The notes under the pieces: model-generated
Database searches by the model: none
What the model was told of the DNA's origin: nothing
Seen by the model: only the letters and a program-made list of their open reading frames with translations
Program-made: the position numbers and the translations under genes
Shown: one piece after another, positions 5,733-10,886 of the stretch
Layout: each line of letters starts with the position of its first letter
Numbering within the stretch: position 1 is the stretch's first letter
DNA from: Microcaldota archaeon
GTDB taxonomy: Archaea > Micrarchaeota > Micrarchaeia > Micrarchaeales > Micrarchaeaceae
Direction of reading: 5' to 3'
Length of the DNA stretch: 12,062 nt
Assembly (NCBI GenBank): GCA_030039935.1
Contig: JASHUQ010000018.1
Span: forward strand, 1 to 12,062

Positions 5733-6636
5733 TGTTTCGCCAAGATAATGTTTCAATAAGCGGCTCTATGTAATCAACGCTCACAACAAACGCCTTTTTA
5801 TCTATCAGGTAATCAAGCGCCTTGTTTATGTCGCTGTATTTTCTTATTTTTATTTTTATAGCATTTGGTTCTCTGCTGTTCGAGGAATAGAATCCAGGAA
5901 TCCTTTTTGCGATTTCGTGCTTAATTGGGCTTGCCAGCCTTATATTGACAAACGAATTCCTAAGTATCGTTGAGTACAGCCCAGAAGTTGTTGAGTCTTT
6001 TATTATATTGCCTTTGTTTATTACAGCGACTCTGCAATTGAACCTTGTAACCTCATCGAGCTTTTGAGTTACCCATATTATCGTCTTTTTTTCCTCACTG
6101 AATTCTTGAAGCAGTTTTCTTATGCTTTCCGATGAGTTTGCATCTAGAAATGCTGTAGGCTCGTCCAAAAGCAGAATGTCTGGCTTGTTGAGAAGCGCTC
6201 TGCACAGTGCTATCTTCTGCTTTGTGCCCCTGCTTAATTCATAAACCTTTTTGTCAAAGTACTCCAGCGCGTTCAGCTTTTTTAGTATCTCTCTCGATCT
6301 CTCGATGGTATTCCTATCGTTCATCTTATAAAGCCTTCCAAAGAACTTCAGGTTGCTCTTCACATCAAGATAATCGTACAGCGCATAGTTGTCAGATAAG
6401 TATGACATTCTCGTTCTTATTCCATTATCTGTGTATGGATCTACACCCATTACTTTAAGCGACCCGTTGTCAAGCCTGTAAAGCCCATCTATGCAGCGAA
6501 GGAGCGTGCTTTTTCCTGCTCCATTAGGTCCTAATATTATGTTTACGCCAGGAACAGAGTCAAAGCTTAATTTGTTTACAGCTTTCAGGTTGCCGAATGA
6601 CTTGACTGCGTCTTTTACTTTGACATCAAATTGCAT
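5722..6636 (-). CDS. ABC transporter ATP-binding protein (atypical H-loop)
   Basis: The 304-residue protein is the ATPase partner of the ABC-2 permease. Motifs in order: Walker A GPNGAGKST (36-44), a Q-loop region YLSDNYALYDYL in which Asp82 stands where Gln or Glu is usual, the signature LSRGTKQK (134-141), and Walker B ILLLDEPTAFLD with catalytic Glu159. The switch histidine is replaced: the segment reads IIWVTQKLDE with Gln191 (codon CAA) where families have THxxDE. ATP hydrolysis may be slower or rely on another residue. Residues about 215-304 form an extra C-terminal domain, common in exporter ATPases of this class. The permease gene overlaps the 3' end by 11 nt. A TATA box overlapping the stop codon of the preceding gene suggests an independent promoter. 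Confidence 0.95.
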   Translation of the reverse strand: MQFDVKVKDAVKSFGNLKAVNKLSFDSVPGVNIILGPNGAGKSTLLRCIDGLYRLDNGSLKVMGVDPYTDNGIRTRMSYLSDNYALYDYLDVKSNLKFFGRLYKMNDRNTIERSREILKKLNALEYFDKKVYELSRGTKQKIALCRALLNKPDILLLDEPTAFLDANSSESIRKLLQEFSEEKKTIIWVTQKLDEVTRFNCRVAVINKGNIIKDSTTSGLYSTILRNSFVNIRLASPIKHEIAKRIPGFYSSNSREPNAIKIKIRKYSDINKALDYLIDKKAFVVSVDYIEPLIETLSWRNNGV

Positions 6637-6668
6637 GGTTTTAATTGGATGATTGGCTTTAAAGCTCT

Positions 6669-6676
6669 TTATTTAA
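6669..6676 (-). promoter_or_regulatory. TATA box for the ABC exporter operon
   Basis: On the minus strand this reads TTAAATAA and overlaps the stop codon of the DJ-1-like gene. Its centre is about 36 nt from the ATPase start codon, predicting a leader of about 10 nt. No Shine-Dalgarno element is clear in front of the ATG at 6636. Confidence 0.4.
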
Positions 6677-7190
6677 CTCCAATATATTCGAGGACTTTTT
6701 GTATTGGTTCTGCGATAGAGCTTACTCCGCTAATAGTTATTATGTTTTCGCTTATTTCTATTTCTTCATCAGATGGAATTCCATGGAATAGCGTTATTGT
6801 ATTAACAGCGTTTTTGTCGTTTGGCATGGAAACCTTCTTGTTCTTGAGTACGCTCGCCCTTGCAAGTATTGCTATCGCGTTCCCTATTGCCCCTATGTAC
6901 CTCTTGTCATTGTTGAACCTGAGGATAAGGTCAAGTAGAGGCCTGAATTCATAAAGCTTGTACGACTCAACGCCCCTTCCATCTACAAGTATTATTCCAT
7001 CATATTCTGATGCATCTACCTTATTTGTGTTGATATCAAGCTTGTATGTTGCGCCATGCTGGCCAACACAATCCTTTGTGCTATAGCTTGTGAGATGATA
7101 TTTCACGTTCCACCTATCAAAGAACATTTTGATTGTGGATAAGGATTCGTCTCTGAAGTCTCTTGGGGATATGAACACAAGGAATTTCAT
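6669..7190 (-). CDS. DJ-1/PfpI-like protein without nucleophile cysteine
   Basis: The 173-residue protein has the length and Rossmann-like order of the DJ-1/PfpI (class I glutamine amidotransferase-like) family: strand MKFLVFISP, the stretch GQHGATYKLD, then YDGIILVDGRGVE (63-75) where the family has D-x-[LIV]3-PGG-x-x-x-x. The nucleophile-elbow region reads YIGAIGNAIAILARASVLKNKKV (split here as YIGAIG, 98-103, and NAIAILARASVLKNKKV). It aligns with the usual AICxGxxxLAxAGLLxGK, and Gly103 replaces the catalytic Cys. Peptidase, deglycase or thiol chemistry is therefore not expected; a binding or structural role is more likely (inference). The ATG has TGAT 3 nt upstream. The gene starts 53 nt after PCNA on the same strand and may be co-transcribed with it or use a weak TATA-like box near 7222. 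Confidence 0.75.
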   Translation of the reverse strand: MKFLVFISPRDFRDESLSTIKMFFDRWNVKYHLTSYSTKDCVGQHGATYKLDINTNKVDASEYDGIILVDGRGVESYKLYEFRPLLDLILRFNNDKRYIGAIGNAIAILARASVLKNKKVSMPNDKNAVNTITLFHGIPSDEEIEISENIITISGVSSIAEPIQKVLEYIGVK

Positions 7191-7217
7191 TGAATCAATT
7201 ACTTATGCAAGAATAGA

Positions 7218-7226
7218 TTTTTATTG
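7218..7226 (-). promoter_or_regulatory. Possible TATA box for the DJ-1-like gene
   Basis: On the minus strand this reads CAATAAAAA, centred about 32 nt upstream of the ATG at 7190. It would give a leader of 6-7 nt. It is a weak match in AT-rich DNA, and read-through from the PCNA gene is equally possible. Confidence 0.25.
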
Positions 7227-7243
7227 ATTAGTTAAAAATGACA

Positions 7244-7990
7244 TCAGCTTTCCATCATGTAAGGCGCAAGGTAATATGCTACTGTTGCCTCGCCTATCTT
7301 GTAATCAACCCTTATTGGCTCCTCGCTCTTGAGCGACAGTTGTATTGTATTCCCAGATGGACATGCTCTGACTATCCTGTCAAGGTATTCTAGGTTGAAC
7401 ATTGCAGTAGCCGCCTTAGACACGCTTAGCTTCTTTATGAAATCGGTATTTCCAGCATGCTCCTCTTCAAGCTCTCCAGCATCGCCCTTTGCTATTATCT
7501 TGAACGCGTCCTTCTCCGCCTTGAAGCCCACATAAGAGGAAAGAGATGTTGCATCCTTGAGAACCTCCTTGAACGGGTCGCTTTTTACCTCTATCTGCGA
7601 TTCGAACTCTATCTTTGGCTCCTTTTCCGCCTCTTTCTTTACATCTATCATGGGCAGCCTGTATCTTCTTCTTGAATTCTCGCCTATGAACTCTATCATG
7701 AGCTTGTTGTTAGAATCCTTCATTACAAGCTGTTCATTGTTCCTAGAACTAGAGAGAATCTTTGCCAGGTTCTCCAGGTTCAATCCTATTGATGCCTGTT
7801 TCTCAACATCAAATTTAGAGAACACCTTGCTTGGCATGAAGAAGCTTATCATGCTGATTCCAGATGGGTCCATTGCCTTAAGGGATATACCCTCTTTTGA
7901 TATATTGAAAGATCCCTCATCAACAAGGTTTACTATCGATTCTACGCAGTTCTTCCAATATCGGGCATCTTCTATCTTTATGTCAAACAT
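7244..7990 (-). CDS. pcn: DNA polymerase sliding clamp, PCNA
   Basis: The 248-residue protein has the normal length of archaeal PCNA, which forms a trimeric ring around DNA and tethers polymerases, ligase, FEN1 and other PIP-box proteins. Recognisable family blocks are the N-terminal segment with EGISLKAMDPSGISM (about residues 33-47), the acidic inter-domain region around KKEAEKEPKIEFES, the second-domain stretch with FKIIAKGDAGE, and the C-terminal VAYYLAPYMMES, where archaeal and eukaryotic clamps end in a similar LAP(K/Y)-type tail that contacts partners. Nothing is truncated. It marks the window as archaeal. Two TATA-like boxes lie upstream; the ATG has GTGGT 3 nt before it, a near match to GTGAT. 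The DJ-1-like gene follows on the same strand after 53 nt. Confidence 0.97.
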   Translation of the reverse strand: MFDIKIEDARYWKNCVESIVNLVDEGSFNISKEGISLKAMDPSGISMISFFMPSKVFSKFDVEKQASIGLNLENLAKILSSSRNNEQLVMKDSNNKLMIEFIGENSRRRYRLPMIDVKKEAEKEPKIEFESQIEVKSDPFKEVLKDATSLSSYVGFKAEKDAFKIIAKGDAGELEEEHAGNTDFIKKLSVSKAATAMFNLEYLDRIVRACPSGNTIQLSLKSEEPIRVDYKIGEATVAYYLAPYMMES

Positions 7991-8029
7991 ATAACCACAG
8001 CGAATAGCACTAGTTATCTTTCATAAAGA

Positions 8030-8037
8030 AATATAAA
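8030..8037 (-). promoter_or_regulatory. Proximal TATA box for PCNA
   Basis: On the minus strand this reads TTTATATT, centred about 43 nt from the PCNA ATG. It predicts a leader of about 17 nt, enough to include the GTGGT ribosome-binding element next to the start codon. Confidence 0.4.
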
Positions 8038-8070
8038 GATATTTGCATTCTCTCTGCATTTACATATCGG

Positions 8071-8078
8071 TTTTTATA
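8071..8078 (-). promoter_or_regulatory. Distal TATA box with BRE-like element for PCNA
   Basis: On the minus strand this reads TATAAAAA, preceded by AAAAAGG, a purine-rich BRE-like element. Of the candidates in the window it is one of the best matches to the archaeal promoter consensus. It lies 11 nt after the fumarase stop and predicts a leader of about 58 nt for PCNA, so the clamp gene may have two promoters. Confidence 0.45.
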
Positions 8079-8088
8079 CCTTTTTATG

Positions 8089-9468
8089 TCAGACAAGGTT
8101 TCTTGGATTGAGTATTTTTTCGAGCCTTTTCTTGTCGAGTATCCCCATTTCAAGGCATACCTGCATTATGGTTTTGTTCTGCTTAAGAGCAACCCTTGCT
8201 ATCTTTGAAGCTTTTGCATAGCCTATATATGGAGCAAGAGCCGTAACAAGCTCTGGGTCAGAGCTTACATGCTCCTCTATTGCCTTCTTATTAGCCTTTA
8301 TCCCAGATATGCACTTGTCGGAGAAAGTTCTTATCGCATTTGAGAATATCCTAATAGAAAAGAGAAGATTGAAAGCTATGAGCGGCATGAAAACGTTTAG
8401 TTCCAGCTGGCCTCCCTCTGCCGCCTGCTCTATTGTGTGGTTTGATCCTATTACCTGGTAGCACACCATATTCATCATCTCAGCTATGCTTGGATTGACC
8501 TTGCCAGGCATTATTGATGACCCGGGCTGCATCTCTGGTAGTGAAATTTCGCCAATTCCTGCTCTTGGGCCAGAGGTAAGAAGACGCAGGTCATTTGCTA
8601 TTTTGTTTATTGCTATTGCCGCATCTTTTATTGAATCGCTTACCTGTATTTCCTCGTTTTGGTTCTGCATTATCTTGAATTTGTTTTTTGCCTCTATGAA
8701 ATGTATATTTGTTATTCTGTTTATCTCTTTGACTATGTTTCTCTGGTATGGCAGCGGTGCATTAATTCCAGTCCCGATGGCAGTTCCTCCCATAGGTATT
8801 TCCAAGAGCGCTTTTGATGCCTTTTCTATGTTTTCTCTTACTTTTGCTATAGAACCATAGTAACCGGAGAATTCCTGGCCAAGCCTCATAGGAACCGCAT
8901 CCTGGATGTGCGTTCTTCCCAGTTTTACTATGTTTGAAAACTGCTTTGACTTTGCATTAAGACTCTTTTCAAGCGTTTTCAATGCAGGGATAAGATTCTT
9001 GCTTATCGAAATATATGTTGAGATATGAATTGCTGTGTGAAATGTGTCGTTTGTTGATTGCGACATGTTTACATGGTCATTTGGGTGCACAAGCTTGTAG
9101 TTCCCCCTTTTTCCCCTTAGATAGAATATCGCTCTGTTGGCTATTACCTCGTTTAGGTTCATGTTTGTATTGGTTCCTGCACCAGCCTGGAACACATCTA
9201 TAGAAAATTGATCAAAGAGTTTTCCAGCCAGCACATCGTTGCATGCCTTAAGTATTGCGTTACCTACATTTTTGTCTAGCGAGCCTGTTTTCATATTTGT
9301 GATCGCCGCAGCCTTCTTTATCATGGCATAAGACAATATGAAATCCTTGTCTACTCTTATGCCTGATATCTGAAAATTATTTATCGCCCTTTGTGTTTCT
9401 ATGCCATAATAGGAATCACTAGGAATGCTTACCTTCCCTATAATATCTGATTCGCTCCTATACTTCAT
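8089..9468 (-). CDS. fumC: Class II fumarate hydratase (fumarase C)
   Basis: The enzyme interconverts fumarate and malate. From ATG 9468 it has 459 residues, the usual size of class II fumarases. Superfamily blocks are present: QAGAGTNTNMNLNEVIANRA, LVHPNDHVNMSQSTNDTF, GGTAIGTGINAP and the signature loop GSSIMPGKVNP with its catalytic Ser. Aspartase is the main alternative. The motif GRTHIQDAVP has the fumarase His (aspartases have Gln there), and HPNDHVN is fumarase-like, although AVPM and AEGGQLELN lean toward aspartase. Position after the sdh genes decides for fumarase. ATG 9468 is chosen because GAGGT lies 8 nt upstream. ATG 9483, five codons earlier, overlaps the sdhB stop as ATGA and is also plausible. 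One oddity is His in place of the common Pro in NDTFPTA. Confidence 0.92.
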   Translation of the reverse strand: MKYRSESDIIGKVSIPSDSYYGIETQRAINNFQISGIRVDKDFILSYAMIKKAAAITNMKTGSLDKNVGNAILKACNDVLAGKLFDQFSIDVFQAGAGTNTNMNLNEVIANRAIFYLRGKRGNYKLVHPNDHVNMSQSTNDTFHTAIHISTYISISKNLIPALKTLEKSLNAKSKQFSNIVKLGRTHIQDAVPMRLGQEFSGYYGSIAKVRENIEKASKALLEIPMGGTAIGTGINAPLPYQRNIVKEINRITNIHFIEAKNKFKIMQNQNEEIQVSDSIKDAAIAINKIANDLRLLTSGPRAGIGEISLPEMQPGSSIMPGKVNPSIAEMMNMVCYQVIGSNHTIEQAAEGGQLELNVFMPLIAFNLLFSIRIFSNAIRTFSDKCISGIKANKKAIEEHVSSDPELVTALAPYIGYAKASKIARVALKQNKTIMQVCLEMGILDKKRLEKILNPRNLV

Positions 9469-9479
9469 AAAACCATACC

Positions 9480-10478
9480 TCATTCGTCCTTTTTAATTAT
9501 ATTTTTCATTGCATCTGATTTCAATAGCTGTATTGCCGTTGCGGGATCTACTCCTTTTGGGCAAACTTTTGAGCATGCACCAGCAAATTCACAACTCCAT
9601 ATTCCTTCTAGGACATCAACATTCTCTATCCTGTTTTCCTTTTGGTCTCTCGTATCAGATTTGTACCTGTAAACCTGTGACAGCGCTTGCGGCCCTATGA
9701 AACTTGGATTCGTATTTACTATAGGGCATGCATCCATGCAAAGGCCGCACATTATGCAGTATGAATAGGGCAGGAACCTCTCTATTTCCTCTTGTGTCTG
9801 CCTGAATTCCTCTTTGGCAGCGTACTGCTCGTTTTTGTTTTTCCTGTATAGGTATGGGTTTATGGATTGATGTTTCTCGAAGAAGTCGTCAAAATCATCA
9901 ACGAGGTCTTTTAGTATTGGGTTGCCCTGCATTGGAGCCACTTCTATCTCGTCGTTCTTTGCATTTTTCAATACATTGGTCTCGCATGCAAGAACTGGCT
10001 TGCCATTGACAACCATGCCGCATGACCCGCATATGCCCATACGGCAGCTGTATCTCATTGACAGGGTCTTGTCCTTTTTCTCCTTTATAAGGATAAGCGC
10101 GTCGAGAACAGTTGTGAACTTGTCCGCGCCGATCTTGAAAATGTTTGGTTCTATTTTTCTTGTAACAATGTTGAATCTCTTTATTTTTACTGTCACGTGC
10201 TTTGCCCCATTCTCTTTGATTACCCCTCCGTGTGTTACTGTCTTCCCGTACAAATTGCCGTTCAGTTTTATGCCGGTCTCTTTTTGCTTCTGGAGATAAA
10301 CCTCGCGAGCTCCTGAAACCCCGAATACAAGCAATCCTGCTATTATAAGCGGCATTAAAATCGTGTTTGCATATGGAAAGAATACGTAAGACAAAAGGAA
10401 TAGGAACATTAGTATGGGAACGCCTATCATCGCAATGTAAAGCGGTGCTATTTTTATCGATTCCCTCATATTAACCAT
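9480..10478 (-). CDS. sdhB: Succinate dehydrogenase/fumarate reductase iron-sulfur subunit with N-terminal membrane anchor
   Basis: The 332-residue protein carries electrons between the flavoprotein and quinone. All cluster ligands are present: C145, C150, C153 and C165 for [2Fe-2S]; C241, C244, C247 and C306 for [4Fe-4S]; C251, C296 and C302 for [3Fe-4S]. The SdhB core begins near residue 93. Before it stands an extra N-terminal part with two hydrophobic helices, about 11-33 and 38-57, and a polar linker, all in one uninterrupted frame. SdhB is normally a soluble subunit of about 230-260 residues, so this is a fusion to an anchor. The Trp that contacts ubiquinone in E. coli SdhB (after CPSF) is absent (CPIVNTNP), as in FrdB. 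ATG 10469 (ATGA overlap with the anchor gene) is an alternative start to 10478. Confidence 0.95.
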   Translation of the reverse strand: MVNMRESIKIAPLYIAMIGVPILMFLFLLSYVFFPYANTILMPLIIAGLLVFGVSGAREVYLQKQKETGIKLNGNLYGKTVTHGGVIKENGAKHVTVKIKRFNIVTRKIEPNIFKIGADKFTTVLDALILIKEKKDKTLSMRYSCRMGICGSCGMVVNGKPVLACETNVLKNAKNDEIEVAPMQGNPILKDLVDDFDDFFEKHQSINPYLYRKNKNEQYAAKEEFRQTQEEIERFLPYSYCIMCGLCMDACPIVNTNPSFIGPQALSQVYRYKSDTRDQKENRIENVDVLEGIWSCEFAGACSKVCPKGVDPATAIQLLKSDAMKNIIKKDE

Positions 10479-10879
10479 TCAAATGAAAGTACAACAAATC
10501 CAGATATCCACAAGGCAAAAACTATATATGGGAGAACTTTGTAGAACGAGTTCATCTTTTGCTTTTCGTATTTTCCGGCTGTTGTAAGATACGATTTGTT
10601 AAGGTATCCAAAAACAAACCCCTTTGTCCCTATTACTGACAATCCTTTTGCCGATTCTAGAACCTGTGGAGTGAAAAATATCCATACGAGAAGGAAAAAT
10701 GCATGAGATAATGCGTTTATTTTGAAAAAATAATCAAGAATGAAGATTCCTGCTGCGATAAACGAGAACCATATTAGAATCCTATAAAAAATCATGTGAA
10801 GATATGCCTCTGTGTCAAACCTGAACAGCCTGGATAAGAGAGATTGGCTTCCTCTTAGGTCATAGGTCTGCTTGTCCAA
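10466..10879 (-). CDS. Probable SdhC-like membrane anchor subunit
   Basis: The 137-residue protein has three hydrophobic segments, residues about 28-51, 57-73 and 113-136, and sits between sdhA and sdhB, where an SDH anchor gene is expected. I see no diagnostic SdhC motif, so the role rests on position and topology. His28 and His59, at the start of helices 1 and 2, are the only histidines, hence the only possible His haem ligands. With the two helices on SdhB the complex would have five membrane helices in all, the number found in single-chain type B anchors. The start is TTG 10879, with GTGAT 3 nt upstream, 7 nt after the sdhA stop. Its 3' end overlaps sdhB by 13 nt. The substantial polar loop at 74-112 is unusual for so short an anchor. 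Confidence 0.75.
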   Translation of the reverse strand: MDKQTYDLRGSQSLLSRLFRFDTEAYLHMIFYRILIWFSFIAAGIFILDYFFKINALSHAFFLLVWIFFTPQVLESAKGLSVIGTKGFVFGYLNKSYLTTAGKYEKQKMNSFYKVLPYIVFALWISGFVVLSFEWLI

Positions 10880-10886
10880 ATCATCA

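Noticed and set aside
7557..7994. Plus-strand open frame of 145 codons
   Set aside because: Antisense to PCNA, which is clearly coding; the product is Ser/Leu/Phe-rich as expected from the reverse of Glu/Lys-rich codons.
8486..8860. Plus-strand open frame of 124 codons
   Set aside because: Antisense to the conserved core of fumarase, including GSSIMPGKVNP; no motif and no ribosome binding site recognised.
8089..9468. Reading the fumarase as aspartate ammonia-lyase
   Set aside because: His in GRTHIQD and HPNDHVN are fumarase features and the gene follows sdhA-anchor-sdhB. A few blocks are aspartase-like, so confidence is below maximal.
9922..10299. Plus-strand open frame of 125 codons
   Set aside because: Antisense to sdhB across the cysteine box of the [2Fe-2S] cluster; hydrophobic appearance is a by-product of the other strand.
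10160..10300. A separate sdhB start after the membrane helices
   Set aside because: A GTG lies just before the SdhB core (VTVKIKR), but no ribosome binding element is suitably placed and the frame has no stop from the helices into the core, so a fusion is the simpler reading.
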